The position numbers and the translations under genes are program-made. Under the pieces are notes generated by a model. That model was not told where the DNA came from and searched no databases. It saw nothing but the letters and a program-made list of their open reading frames with translations. From Bacillota bacterium (lineage in GTDB: Bacteria; Bacillota; Limnochordia; DTU087), in the NCBI GenBank assembly GCA_012798695.1, contig JAAZMR010000114.1, forward strand, positions 1 to 34,995: a stretch of 34,995 bases of DNA. The letters run 5' to 3'. Positions 24,536-33,766 of this stretch are shown here, piece after piece; the first letter of the stretch is position 1, and each line of letters opens with the position of its first letter.

Positions 24536-25730
24536 TGATTCGGCTCCTACTCGGGACAGCCTCAAGAGGCTGCTGGATTTTGAACAAGATATCGAGGTCG
24601 TCGGCGAAGCAGCTGATGGAGAAGAGGCGATTGCCCAAGCAAGAGCGCTGCTGCCTGATGTGATTTTGATGGATATCAACATGAGTCCGGTGGATGGTAT
24701 CACCGCCACCGAAGTGATCTCCACCGAGCTTCCCCGCATTGTGATCGTGATGATGTCTGTTCAAGGGGAACAGGAATATTTGAGGCAAGCCATGGCCGCA
24801 GGGGCTAGGGATTATTTGACCAAACCGTTTAGTGGTGATGAACTGGTGCACACTCTTCATAATGCCTATGAACTGGAGTCTAGACGCTGGCTGCACTTAG
24901 ACAAGGATTCATCGCTCTCCCCGGATTATAGTGGAAAGGTGATCACTATTTTTAGTGCCAAAGGTGGGGTCGGCAAGACCACCATCGCCACTAATTTGGC
25001 TGCTCTCCTCAGCCACGAATTGGAGAAAAACGTGATCATAGTTGACCTGGACCTGCAATTTGGCGATGTACCGGTACTACTCGATTTTGTGCCCCGCAGA
25101 ACTATAGTTGACCTCACCCAAGCTGTTGATTGGGGCAGAGATGAAGTTCAACATTGTCTTTACCAGTATTCACCTAACCTTAGGGTGATGGCTCCACCCA
25201 CGCGGCCCGAAGAGGCGGAATTGGTAACAGGGAGCCATGTCAAACAACTGATCGGTACCCTAAGGCAACTGGCAGATTACGTGGTCATTGATACTGCTCA
25301 GAGCTTCCATGAGCCGATCCTAGCGGCTCTAGATGAATCAGATTATATTGCGATCATTGCTACCTTGGATATTCCTACGATCAAGAATGTACGGCTTTGT
25401 CTGGAAGTCATGCAGGAAGTCTTGGACTATCCGGCAGACAAGACCAAACTGGTGGTCAATCGGGCCGCCGATGATATTGGCATCAAGGCCACTGAACTGG
25501 AAGAAAGGCTGGGTATCAGCATTTCGGCCAAGATTCCCAGTGATGGACGCCTGGCAGTCCAGGCAGCCAATACCGGGATTCCCTTTGTGCTGTCTAACGC
25601 AAAATCCGATCTTAGCCGGGGAATTCGCCAGTTGGCTGTGAAACTAGCCGGTGATACTGAGGCTGATACTCCAGAGGCAGCACCGGGTTGGGGCCTTCTA
25701 GGTAGGCTTTTACGGCATGGTGGTACATAG
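24504..25730 (+). CDS. cpaE: CpaE/TadZ: receiver domain fused to MinD-like ATPase
   Basis: A 408-residue protein that positions the Tad machine. The N-terminal receiver domain (1-120) keeps all phospho-relay residues: D11/D12 (LLIADDSAPTRDS), acceptor D57 (LMDINMSPVDG), S85 (VMMSVQG) and K107 (YLTKPF). Many TadZ receivers are degenerate, so this one may be switchable. The C-terminal ParA/MinD ATPase has the deviant Walker A SAKGGVGKTTIATNLA (151-166), VIIVDLDLQFGDVPVLLD and YVVIDTAQSFHE. GTG 24504 is chosen because GGGAGGG lies about 8 nt upstream; the gene then overlaps the cpaC end by 32 nt. Confidence 0.92.
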   Translation: MRQRLRLLIADDSAPTRDSLKRLLDFEQDIEVVGEAADGEEAIAQARALLPDVILMDINMSPVDGITATEVISTELPRIVIVMMSVQGEQEYLRQAMAAGARDYLTKPFSGDELVHTLHNAYELESRRWLHLDKDSSLSPDYSGKVITIFSAKGGVGKTTIATNLAALLSHELEKNVIIVDLDLQFGDVPVLLDFVPRRTIVDLTQAVDWGRDEVQHCLYQYSPNLRVMAPPTRPEEAELVTGSHVKQLIGTLRQLADYVVIDTAQSFHEPILAALDESDYIAIIATLDIPTIKNVRLCLEVMQEVLDYPADKTKLVVNRAADDIGIKATELEERLGISISAKIPSDGRLAVQAANTGIPFVLSNAKSDLSRGIRQLAVKLAGDTEADTPEAAPGWGLLGRLLRHGGT

Positions 25731-25796
25731 CCAAATATGGAAAGTGTAGAGAGACGAATGAGGGATGATTATTTGTAATGAGAGGTGACTGGGAAA

Positions 25797-27185
25797 GTGT
25801 CTTTACTGAGGCGTTTGGAGCAAAAACACAATGTGCAGGTTACAAAAAGCGCCGAGCAATCCCAGCCAGCCGCGGCGATCCCACCAACTAGGCCGGTGAT
25901 GAGTCGCAAAGTCGATCCTTTCGTAAAGCTAAAAAGCAAGATCCATGAGGAACTGGTGGCTGCAATAGATCCATCCCTGCTGACTGGGTCGGAAGATCCT
26001 GCCAAGAAGCAAGAGCTCGAACGAAAGCTAGAAGAGATCGTTGAGCAGATCATTGACGAAGAGGCTCCTCACCTGACCAACACCGAAAGACAGCGGATCA
26101 TTACCGATATTATCGATGAGGTAATGGGGTTTGGCCCGATTACCCCACTGCTGACCGATCCCAGCATTTCCGAAGTGATGGTCAATGGCCCTAAACAAGT
26201 CTATGTGGAGCGATCGGGCCGGCTGGAGATCACCGATGTAGGCTTTCGGGATGATGCCCATGTGATGCACATTATTGAAAAGATCGTGGCTCCTTTAGGA
26301 CGCCGCATCGATGAGAGTATGCCGATGGTTGATGCCCGGCTGCCTGATGGCTCCCGAGTTAATGCCATCATCCCTCCGCTCAGTCTCAATGGTCCGGTGA
26401 TCACGATTAGGAAGTTCGCTGCTGATCCCTTTACGGTGGAAGACTTAATCGAGTTCGGCACTTTGACATCGGAGGTTGCAGAATTTCTGAAAGCTTGTGT
26501 TCAGGTGAGACTAAATATAGTGGTGTCTGGGGGAACGGGTTCCGGAAAAACGACTCTGCTGAACGTGTTATCCTCCTTTATCCCCACTGATGAACGGATT
26601 GTGACCATTGAAGATGCTGCCGAACTGCAGCTGCGGCAAGAACACGTAGTATCCCTGGAAAGCCGACCTCCTAACATCGAGGGAAAAGGTGCTATTGCCA
26701 TTCGGGATTTGGTACGCAATGCTTTGAGGATGAGGCCTGATCGAATCGTGGTAGGGGAAGTCCGGGGTGGTGAAGCCCTGGATATGCTGCAGGCCATGAA
26801 TACCGGCCATGATGGCTCCTTGACCACCGGTCATGCCAATACCCCTCGGGACATGTTATCGCGACTGGAGACCATGGTACTGATGGCCGGGATGGAGCTG
26901 CCGGTAAGAGCCATTCGGGAGCAGATTTCCTCTGCCATTGATGTGATTGTCCAGACCATTCGCCTGCGGGATGGCAGCCGCAAGATTGTGCAGGTCACTG
27001 AGGTTCAGGGGATGGAAGGAGATGTGATCACTTTGCAGGATGTGTTCGTGTTTGAGCAGCTAGGTGTCGATGAAGCTGGTAAGATCCAAGGCCGTTTCTA
27101 TCCCACCGGTATTCGCCCCAAATTCATGGATCGGCTGGAGGCTGCCGGGATCAGGTTGGGACCGGAACTATTTGGCGGCTATTAA
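25797..27185 (+). CDS. tadA: Tad pilus assembly ATPase TadA/CpaF
   Basis: A 462-residue hexameric secretion ATPase (VirB11/GspE superfamily) that drives pilus extension and, in Tad systems, retraction. The N-terminal part up to about 100 is helical; the all-beta domain has [13 protein letters not shown]. The motor has Walker [17 protein letters not shown] (243-258), an Asp box IEDAAELQL, Walker [17 protein letters not shown] and the His box [18 protein letters not shown] 25797 is chosen because GAGGTGA lies 8 nt upstream; GTG 25785 would add four residues. It follows cpaE by 66 nt and is followed closely by the two membrane platform genes. Confidence 0.95.
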   Translation: MSLLRRLEQKHNVQVTKSAEQSQPAAAIPPTRPVMSRKVDPFVKLKSKIHEELVAAIDPSLLTGSEDPAKKQELERKLEEIVEQIIDEEAPHLTNTERQRIITDIIDEVMGFGPITPLLTDPSISEVMVNGPKQVYVERSGRLEITDVGFRDDAHVMHIIEKIVAPLGRRIDESMPMVDARLPDGSRVNAIIPPLSLNGPVITIRKFAADPFTVEDLIEFGTLTSEVAEFLKACVQVRLNIVVSGGTGSGKTTLLNVLSSFIPTDERIVTIEDAAELQLRQEHVVSLESRPPNIEGKGAIAIRDLVRNALRMRPDRIVVGEVRGGEALDMLQAMNTGHDGSLTTGHANTPRDMLSRLETMVLMAGMELPVRAIREQISSAIDVIVQTIRLRDGSRKIVQVTEVQGMEGDVITLQDVFVFEQLGVDEAGKIQGRFYPTGIRPKFMDRLEAAGIRLGPELFGGY

Positions 27186-27200
27186 GGAGGCACAAGGCCT

Positions 27201-28169
27201 GTGATCTGGGTGCTGATCAGTTTTGTAACTGTTACCTGTCTCGCCTACTTTCTGTTGGCTGCACAACTGGATGAAGCCAGGCTGCAGCGCCGGTTGGAGC
27301 GGGCCACCTTTGGCAGGGTTGCCGCAGAAAGTGAGCCATTGCGGGATACCCAAGGGCAGGAAGATAAGCCGGGATTTTGGCACAGGTGGCAAGGGCGTTG
27401 GGGCAAACTTACCTCGGTTGAACCGGGCGGGGGGTTAGGCCTGCGGCTCCACCGAGCGGGCATTCCCCTCAAAGAAGGTGAGTTTCTGGCCTTCAATGCC
27501 TTCACTGGATTAGTTGCCGGTCTGCTGGGCCTCATCTTCACGCGAGGGCGGCTCTTGCAGACCCTGCTTTTCTTGCTCTTAGGACTCATTTTGCCCCAGT
27601 TTTACCTTTTGCGCAAAGAGAAGGCCTCGATGTCGGCTCTCAGTGGTCAAATCGCCGATTCCTTGATCCTAATGGCCAATTCTCTGAGAGCCGGTCATAG
27701 TTTCCTGCAGGCCATGGAGATGGTAGCCCGGGAAATGACTCCACCTATCTCCCGGGAGTTCCGGCGAGCCCTACAAGAGATGAATCTGGGTATCCCTGTG
27801 GAAACAGCCCTAGCCGCCATGGGCCAGCGGGCCGGCAATGAGGATCTGGAGTTGATGATTACCGCGGTACTTATTCAAAGGCAGGTAGGAGGCAACTTGG
27901 CGGAAATCCTTGATACCATCGCCGAAACCATCAGGGAAAGAGTGCGAATTCAAGGTGAGATCAAGACTCTTACGGCTCAAGGCCGCATATCTGGTGTGAT
28001 CATTTGTCTCTTGCCCTTGGCTATAGGTGGGTTCATTTTTGTGCTTAATCCTGGATACCTGAATCTTCTCTTTACCGATCCTTTGGGCAAGACCATGGTG
28101 GGTATTGGGGTTGTCGGTCAGTTGGCAGGGATCTTTGCCATCCGGAAGATCATACAGATCAATGTCTAG
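27201..28169 (+). CDS. tadB: Tad pilus inner-membrane platform protein TadB
   Basis: A 322-residue type II secretion F-domain protein forming half of the inner-membrane platform on which TadA works. There is one N-terminal membrane segment (LISFVTVTCLAYFLLAAQL), a pair in the middle (about 93-130), and a C-terminal pair including GVIICLLPLAIGGFIFVLNP. The cytoplasmic T2SSF domain lies between about 140 and 265 (SLILMANSLRAGHSFLQAME, NEDLELMITAVLIQRQVGGN). GTG 27201 has AAGGAGG 11 nt upstream, directly behind the tadA stop. tadC follows after 14 nt. Confidence 0.92.
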   Translation: MIWVLISFVTVTCLAYFLLAAQLDEARLQRRLERATFGRVAAESEPLRDTQGQEDKPGFWHRWQGRWGKLTSVEPGGGLGLRLHRAGIPLKEGEFLAFNAFTGLVAGLLGLIFTRGRLLQTLLFLLLGLILPQFYLLRKEKASMSALSGQIADSLILMANSLRAGHSFLQAMEMVAREMTPPISREFRRALQEMNLGIPVETALAAMGQRAGNEDLELMITAVLIQRQVGGNLAEILDTIAETIRERVRIQGEIKTLTAQGRISGVIICLLPLAIGGFIFVLNPGYLNLLFTDPLGKTMVGIGVVGQLAGIFAIRKIIQINV

Positions 28170-28183
28170 GAAGGAGGGTTCAT

Positions 28184-29098
28184 ATGCCTCTCTTTTTAGG
28201 GGCCATCGCCATCACGGTAACGGTAATCGTTTATCTGGTGGCTATAGCCATGTATGAACCCAGAGAGCGGGTAGATCGCCGTCTTGACAGGGTATTTGGC
28301 CAATCTGCACAAGCTGCTTCTATATCTGTACCCGAAGAACCCTTTTTCCAGCGGGCAGTCTTGCCATTACTGACTGATCTGAGCCGTTGGGTAATCCGCA
28401 TCACACCTGTAGGCTGGCGCAATTCCGTACGCTACAAGCTCATCTTGGCCGGGAACCCGGGGGGCTTAGAAACCGGCCAGTTTATTACTCTTTACTTGCT
28501 GGTCATGGTGGCATTGACCTTAATTTTTTTCCTGCTCACACAGGGGACCAAACAGCAGATGCTGTTTAGCTTTGTCGGTTTTGGGTTTGGTTTGCTCATA
28601 CCGGATTTCTGGTTGAAAGGGCGCATCCAGGCCCGCCAAGGAGCTATGCGCAAAGCACTACCCTCTTTTCTGGATTTGCTGACAGTCAGTGTAGAAGCAG
28701 GTCTAGGCTTTGATGCTGCTCTAGCTAGGGTAACCGCCCGGGAATCAGGACCGCTGGCAGAAGAGTTTCAGCGGGTCTTGCAGGAAATTCGGATGGGTAA
28801 ACCCCGGCGTGATGCCCTCAAGGATCTAGGTGGCCGTACTGAGGTAAAGGAGCTTTCCGGTTTTGTAGCTGCCCTTGTGCAGGCAGATCAGCTGGGAGTG
28901 AGTATTGGTAATGTCTTGAGGGTACAGGCTCAACAGATGCGCCGTTCCCGTCGGCAGCGAGCTGAAGAAGCTGCTATGAAAGCACCGATAAAAATGCTCT
29001 TCCCCTTGGTTTTCTTTATTTTTCCCAGCCTATTTATTGTGCTGCTCGGGCCGGCGGTAATTCAGTTGTTGGGGACCTTTGGCCAGATGACGCGTTAG
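28184..29098 (+). CDS. tadC: Tad pilus inner-membrane platform protein TadC
   Basis: A 304-residue T2SSF-domain partner of TadB. An N-terminal membrane segment (LGAIAITVTVIVYLVAIAMY) is followed by a middle pair around 100-145 and a C-terminal segment near 265-300 (PLVFFIFPSLFIVLLGPAVI). The cytoplasmic domain holds ALPSFLDLLTVSVEAGLGFD, ALARV and a LVQADQLGVSIGNVLRVQAQ stretch, typical of TadC. ATG 28184 has AAGGAGGGT about 6 nt upstream. It is the last core Tad gene; the surface-protein genes follow on the same strand. Confidence 0.92.
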   Translation: MPLFLGAIAITVTVIVYLVAIAMYEPRERVDRRLDRVFGQSAQAASISVPEEPFFQRAVLPLLTDLSRWVIRITPVGWRNSVRYKLILAGNPGGLETGQFITLYLLVMVALTLIFFLLTQGTKQQMLFSFVGFGFGLLIPDFWLKGRIQARQGAMRKALPSFLDLLTVSVEAGLGFDAALARVTARESGPLAEEFQRVLQEIRMGKPRRDALKDLGGRTEVKELSGFVAALVQADQLGVSIGNVLRVQAQQMRRSRRQRAEEAAMKAPIKMLFPLVFFIFPSLFIVLLGPAVIQLLGTFGQMTR

Positions 29099-29123
29099 TG
29101 CTTTTGACTAGGATGAGTTACCC

Positions 29124-32100
29124 ATGAAAAGAATGAGCAGCTGGTCAAAAATGCAGAAATCAGGATGGTTAGCTGTATTGGCTGCAATCTACATGCTGCT
29201 GTTTTGCTGTTCCCTCTCGGTAACCGCTGCTACGGTAGTCTCTGGAAGAATTTCCAGCAGTGTTCGCTGGGTACCGGAAAGCAGTCCCTATATTGTCAGT
29301 GGAGATATCATCGTAGCTCGAGGGGCGACTTTGACTATTGCTGCCGGTACGGAAGTCCGCTTTCGCCGCTTTCCGAGCTCCCAACCATATACTAATCGAG
29401 GAGTACTGCGGGTGCTCGGGACGCTGCAGGTAGAAGGAAATAAGGATAAGCGGGTCTATTTTGGTTTGTCTGAGAATGGGGCTATCGGTGATTGGGGTGG
29501 CATTTGGGTCGATGGATACTATGGTGGCCGAGTAATCATGGAATACGCTGAAGTAGAAAATGCGCAGCGGGGCATTTATGTGTCGGGCGGCAGTCCTGTG
29601 ATTAAGCATAGTCGCTTTAGTTCCAATTTCACCGGCATTCATCTAGAGCAAACCACTGATTTCAATGTAGAGGGCAATATCCTCAGTGGCAATGATTATG
29701 GCATTTACCTAGATAGCTCTCAAGGGGCTGTACACAAGAACTCCGTGATCAGCAATCCCTGGGGGATCTACTCTTTCCTATCAAAGGGTGTGGCTATTAC
29801 TCACAATGCTATCAAGAGTAATGTGTTTGGGATTATCAATGACGGGGGTAGGCAAGATGTCATTGAATACAATGATTTTAGCATTCGTCAGCCCAATAAT
29901 TATGGGGTATATCTGGTTAGGGGCAAGCCGATCCGCATTAACCATAACAACTTCTTTTATGATCCCGAAATAGTGACCGATCCCCGCCAGGTATTCTGGT
30001 ATATCTGGAATGACGATAATGCCGGGGAAGTAAATGCCAGTAATAACTGGTGGGATACAGTCAAACCGGAGATTATCGAAGCCTATATCATGGATCGGCG
30101 GGATCGCTCTTATCTAGGACTAGTCAATTACTTGCCTTTGGCCTCGAGGCCCATCAGGGGCACGGCAGATGACATCTCTGCCCCTGTGGTCAGCATCAAT
30201 ACACTTAGCCCCTTTTCACCAGTTGTGGACGAATATGGCAGAGTGCCTGAAATGCATGTAACCTACAGCCTATCCGAGACGGCCAGTGAGCTCACAGCTA
30301 GGGTGATTGATATTAATGGGTTGATGGGCAGCAAGGGTAGAGTCCTGTGGAGTAAGACGTGGCAAGGTGCGGACAAGCTTTTGCGGGATGGGCAGCACAG
30401 CTGGACTTGGAACGCCCGTTTGGCTGGTGGCCAGGTACTAGCTGATGGCACATACCGCATAGAAGTGGTAGCTGAGGATAGGGAAGTACCTGGGTTGCTG
30501 AGTGACATAGCTCGCACCCGCCTGGTGATCGATAGCGTTCCTCCGGTCCTTACCATCATATTTCCGAGAAATGATGAAACCGTCTATTCCAATCGCTTGA
30601 TTGCCCGGGGCACAGTAGAAGATGACCACTTGGTGGGAGGGTTCGTGCTGGTTAGAGAGACGACTTTATTGGGCAGCACGCGGGCCGGTCTCGATGGAAT
30701 TCAGTGGAAAGCTCTGATCCCCCGGTTGCGGGAGGGTGTCAATGTATTGGAGGTAACTGCCTATGATGGGGCCGGCAATAAGACAAAACAGCAGACTAAA
30801 GTGACCTATGAGCCGGTATTGGATCTGCAAATCACCAGCCCCACCAACGTAGATGCTCAGGTAATTCGGGGCACCATCAGGAATGAGTTCCTCAGTGAGA
30901 TTGGCAGAGTGGATGTTAAGGTGAATGGGCAGCACTATGCCACCAAGCTAGATGCTGACAAATTCGCCACCTCCATAGCAGTGCCGTTGGTTGTGGGAGA
31001 AAACACGATTGAAGCTTTTGCCTATGATCACTCAGGTGCTGCTCGCGGAGATGTAATGGCCGTAATCGAGTATGATCCTTTGTACAATATTACGGTAGAA
31101 GGCAGCTTCCCTGCGGGGCTGCAAATGGTGTCTGTGCCAATGACACCCTTTCAGGATGATCCCACTCGTATCTTCAAATCTGCTGTAGCTCGGTGGGGTT
31201 ACTTAGAAAATACAGGGCCCGGCTATATCTATACAGGAGAGGACCTGGAACGGGTGACCCCTTATCGCGGTTACTGGTGGAAACCCGATACGCCTAAGCG
31301 TATAGAGGTTACCGGTAAGGCCTATGACCCGGCCAAAGGCTTCCAGTTCCCCTTGGAGGTTGGGTGGAATCAGATCGGGTGTCCTTTCTTACAACCTGTG
31401 CAGTGGGACAACGTCAAATTCACGGTCGATCAGGGTCGCTCTCTTACGTGGTGGGAGGCAGTGAAGGAAGGTTGGATATCTCGGGGCCTTTGGACATATC
31501 GAGATGGTGGCTATCTACCCAGCACGACCTTACAGCCCTGGTCTGGTTATTGGGTATTGGCTCGGCGTCAGCTTGAGGTAGTGATTCCCGCGGACGCGGC
31601 AGCCTCGGGCAACAGTAAATCCTTGGCTTCAACTAAGGGGGTGGCGGCAGCGTCACCGGTCCGGCGAGGCGGTTTGGCCGCCGCAGATGGTGTCCAGACA
31701 ACGTCAGGCTTGGAGCCCAACAGCTGGAGCATGCAGTTATCCATAGTGGCTGGCCAGATACAGGATCGGTATAACTACCTAGGAGTAGTACCAGGCGGGA
31801 AAAGAGGTTTTGATCCAGAGCATGATTTGGAGAAACCGCCTCCTGCCGGGGGGCCCACCCTTTGGCTCGAGTCAAAACCAAGTGCCATGGCGGCAGCAGC
31901 CAAAGCGGTGTCATCCAATTCAGCTGAAGCTCTAGGTGCACAAAATGGATTGCGCTTAGCAGCTGATTACCGGACTTTGGATGAAGTGCTGGTCTGGGAT
32001 ATCTTGATCGAGAATGATGCAAACACCGAAGAGGTAGTGCTTTCTTGGGCTGGTAATTGGGAACCCAGCCAGTGGCAGCTTGCTCTGCTCGATCCGGCTA

Positions 32101-32507
32101 CCGGGAGTCAACTCCTGCTCACTGCTTATGGAACCCGGACCCTGAGCTTAGCTTCCGGTGAAATCAAACATCTACAGGTACACGCCACTTCAGTGGGAGG
32201 AGAACTGTCCTTAAGAGATGTACTGCCCTATCCTAACCCCTGGACCATGAGCCGGCCTTTGAGACTGGGATTTACCATTACTCAGTCTGCCTTGGTGGAA
32301 GCTCGCATCTATGATGTGGCCGGTAATCTGGTGCGGATCCTACCGACAGAGAGAAAAGCCGCAGGCCGGCACTATTTCCAGTGGGATGGCCGCAATGGCC
32401 GGGGCCGCATCGCAGCCAATGGCCTGTATTTTTACCAAGTCAAAGCCCGTCCCTTGGCTGGGGGTAGAAGTGTCAAAGCTCAAGGAAGGTTGGTCATCCT
32501 ACGGTGA
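29124..32507 (+). CDS. Secreted beta-helix/Ig multidomain surface protein, candidate adhesin
   Basis: A 1127-residue exported protein with a signal peptide (hydrophobic core about 14-31, cleavage near VTAA). Residues about 40-345 look like a right-handed parallel beta-helix with NosD/PbH1-type turns (GIYVSGGSPVIKHSRFSSN, GNDYGIYLDSSQGAVHKNSV). About 350-470 is a FlgD-like Ig domain (SWTWNARLAGGQVLADGTYR), followed by two Ig-like domains (about 472-563 and 565-650). A 'PYRGYWW...GWNQIGCP...GYWV' region (about 660-820) comes next, then an Ala/Ser linker. The C-terminal FlgD-type Ig domain is at about 1030-1127 (YPNPWTMSRPLRLGF, YDVAGNLVRIL, WDGRNGRGRIAANGLYFYQV). No LPXTG or lipobox is seen. 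ATG 29124 has TAGGATGAG upstream, 25 nt after tadC. It may be a pilus-linked adhesin; the substrate is unknown. Confidence 0.75.
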   Translation: MKRMSSWSKMQKSGWLAVLAAIYMLLFCCSLSVTAATVVSGRISSSVRWVPESSPYIVSGDIIVARGATLTIAAGTEVRFRRFPSSQPYTNRGVLRVLGTLQVEGNKDKRVYFGLSENGAIGDWGGIWVDGYYGGRVIMEYAEVENAQRGIYVSGGSPVIKHSRFSSNFTGIHLEQTTDFNVEGNILSGNDYGIYLDSSQGAVHKNSVISNPWGIYSFLSKGVAITHNAIKSNVFGIINDGGRQDVIEYNDFSIRQPNNYGVYLVRGKPIRINHNNFFYDPEIVTDPRQVFWYIWNDDNAGEVNASNNWWDTVKPEIIEAYIMDRRDRSYLGLVNYLPLASRPIRGTADDISAPVVSINTLSPFSPVVDEYGRVPEMHVTYSLSETASELTARVIDINGLMGSKGRVLWSKTWQGADKLLRDGQHSWTWNARLAGGQVLADGTYRIEVVAEDREVPGLLSDIARTRLVIDSVPPVLTIIFPRNDETVYSNRLIARGTVEDDHLVGGFVLVRETTLLGSTRAGLDGIQWKALIPRLREGVNVLEVTAYDGAGNKTKQQTKVTYEPVLDLQITSPTNVDAQVIRGTIRNEFLSEIGRVDVKVNGQHYATKLDADKFATSIAVPLVVGENTIEAFAYDHSGAARGDVMAVIEYDPLYNITVEGSFPAGLQMVSVPMTPFQDDPTRIFKSAVARWGYLENTGPGYIYTGEDLERVTPYRGYWWKPDTPKRIEVTGKAYDPAKGFQFPLEVGWNQIGCPFLQPVQWDNVKFTVDQGRSLTWWEAVKEGWISRGLWTYRDGGYLPSTTLQPWSGYWVLARRQLEVVIPADAAASGNSKSLASTKGVAAASPVRRGGLAAADGVQTTSGLEPNSWSMQLSIVAGQIQDRYNYLGVVPGGKRGFDPEHDLEKPPPAGGPTLWLESKPSAMAAAAKAVSSNSAEALGAQNGLRLAADYRTLDEVLVWDILIENDANTEEVVLSWAGNWEPSQWQLALLDPATGSQLLLTAYGTRTLSLASGEIKHLQVHATSVGGELSLRDVLPYPNPWTMSRPLRLGFTITQSALVEARIYDVAGNLVRILPTERKAAGRHYFQWDGRNGRGRIAANGLYFYQVKARPLAGGRSVKAQGRLVILR

Positions 32508-32520
32508 AAGGAAGGATAGG

Positions 32521-32934
32521 ATGCCGCAAGGCAGAAAGCTGCTCTCTATATGGCTAATTTGCGTGCCGCTAGTTCTTGCTGGTTGTTCCTCAGGTGGCAT
32601 TGGGGGTGGGGGAGCCGGCTTGACCAGCATTGATGGTCGGGTGGCCTACTATGACCTAATGGGGCAACCAGCACTACCTGAGGGTATAACCGTGGGTGTA
32701 GTCGGCACAAGCACTTGGGATACCCTGGTAAATAGCTCTACGGGATATTATAAGATCGAAAACATCCCGGCTGGGTCTTATCAGGTGGTGGTGAAGCAAG
32801 TGGAAAGCTTGCCTCCCGAAGCCATATTCCTGATGAGCCCACCAGATGGATGGCACATCGAGGTACAGGCTAGGATTCCCATGACTAGGGTGGATCTCGA
32901 AGTCACGGCTATGCCCTGGACACCTGAACTATAG
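32521..32934 (+). CDS. Small lipoprotein with carboxypeptidase-regulatory-like fold
   Basis: A 137-residue lipoprotein: the signal peptide ends in the lipobox LAGC with Cys22, followed by a flexible Gly-rich segment (SSGGIGGGGAG). The rest looks like a small beta-sandwich of the carboxypeptidase-regulatory/transthyretin-like kind, with GRVAYYD and the diagnostic STGYYKIENIPAGSYQVVVK. Such domains are often surface-adhesive or structural. ATG 32521 has AAGGAAGGAT directly upstream and begins 13 nt after the large surface protein, so the two are probably co-translated and may work together. It shows that lipobox processing exists in this organism. Confidence 0.75.
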   Translation: MPQGRKLLSIWLICVPLVLAGCSSGGIGGGGAGLTSIDGRVAYYDLMGQPALPEGITVGVVGTSTWDTLVNSSTGYYKIENIPAGSYQVVVKQVESLPPEAIFLMSPPDGWHIEVQARIPMTRVDLEVTAMPWTPEL

Positions 32935-32964
32935 GAGAGTTGCAGCATCGGAAGGAGAAAAGTA

Positions 32965-33321
32965 ATGCCAAACCGATGGGTGAAGGTCATCAACAAGACC
33001 CGGGGGGTCGCTTTAGGCCAGCGGGTACGCAAAGCGGATTCTTTCTGGACCAGGGCTAAAGGGCTTTTGGGCAGGCGAGGCCTGGCTGAAGGTGAAGGCC
33101 TTCTGCTGTATCCCTGTCGGGGTATTCACAGCTATGGTATGTGGTTTGATTTTGATGCTGTTTACCTTAATCGGCAATATAAAATAATACATATAATAGA
33201 GTGCCTGCCGCCAAATCGCCGCGGCCCTATGCTAAAAGAAGCCTATGCCGTCCTCGAACTGCCCCCCGGCAGTGTGGCCGCTACGGCAACTGCCATCGGT
33301 GATCAGCTAGTTATCAGCTAG
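32965..33321 (+). CDS. DUF192 family protein
   Basis: A 118-residue protein of the DUF192 family, small beta-rich proteins of unknown function. Landmarks are DSFWTRAKGLLGRRGLAEGE, the core PCRGIHSYGMWFDFDAVYL, and the closing AVLELPPGSVAATAT. Unlike many relatives there is no signal peptide, so it is predicted cytoplasmic. DUF192 genes are recurrent neighbours of Tad loci in Gram-positive-type genomes, to my recollection. ATG 32965 has GGAAGGAG about 8 nt upstream, 30 nt after the lipoprotein gene. Confidence 0.85.
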   Translation: MPNRWVKVINKTRGVALGQRVRKADSFWTRAKGLLGRRGLAEGEGLLLYPCRGIHSYGMWFDFDAVYLNRQYKIIHIIECLPPNRRGPMLKEAYAVLELPPGSVAATATAIGDQLVIS

Positions 33322-33384
33322 GGAACCAATCCCCCTGCCCCTGAATAGGATGGAGTAAGCGGGAAGAGGGGCGGGGGACTACCG

Positions 33385-33675
33385 ATGGAAAAGGCACGCA
33401 AATTCAAACAGCTCAATGAATCTGGCAAGCCGCTGCCGGAGGAAAAGTGCAAACATGGGTTTCCCGCCGGGCTTACCCCTCGGGAAGTAGAAGTTCTCGC
33501 CTTGATAGCTACCGGTATGACCAATGCCGAGATTGCCGACAGCTTATTCATCAGCCCGCATACGGTTAAAAACCATGTGACCAATATTTATAAGAAATTA
33601 CAGGTGGAAGACAGAACTCAGATTGCCCTTTGGGCGATTGCCTATGGTTTGGCCGGCGAAACACCTTCTGATTGA
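33385..33675 (+). CDS. Stand-alone LuxR/NarL-type DNA-binding protein
   Basis: A 96-residue protein that is essentially one LuxR-type helix-turn-helix (about 28-88): [20 protein letters not shown], then [20 protein letters not shown] and [14 protein letters not shown]. It has no receiver or ligand-binding domain, only about 27 polar residues in front. The HTH resembles that of the DegU-like regulator at 17653 (both share TVKNHV.NI..KL and the DRTQ motif). It closes the Tad gene cluster and may act as a constitutive or competing regulator of the same promoters (inference). ATG 33385 has a G-rich region upstream but no clean ribosome site. Confidence 0.8.
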   Translation: MEKARKFKQLNESGKPLPEEKCKHGFPAGLTPREVEVLALIATGMTNAEIADSLFISPHTVKNHVTNIYKKLQVEDRTQIALWAIAYGLAGETPSD

Positions 33676-33766
33676 GTCTCTCATGCCCCCTAGGTGCCCC
33701 ACAGCAGGACTTGACTGTACTTGTAAGGAACAATGCAATGAAGCTGGTAGATCCGGGGGGAGAAGT

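Noticed and set aside
32311-32520. A longer N-terminus for the small lipoprotein starting inside the surface-protein gene
   Set aside because: The longer start overlaps 197 bases of a well-supported gene and buries the signal peptide; ATG 32521 has a good ribosome site and an immediate lipoprotein signal.
33683-33766. ATG 33683 as start of recD2
   Set aside because: It adds 28 Cys- and Pro-rich residues unlike RecD2 N-termini and lacks a ribosome site.
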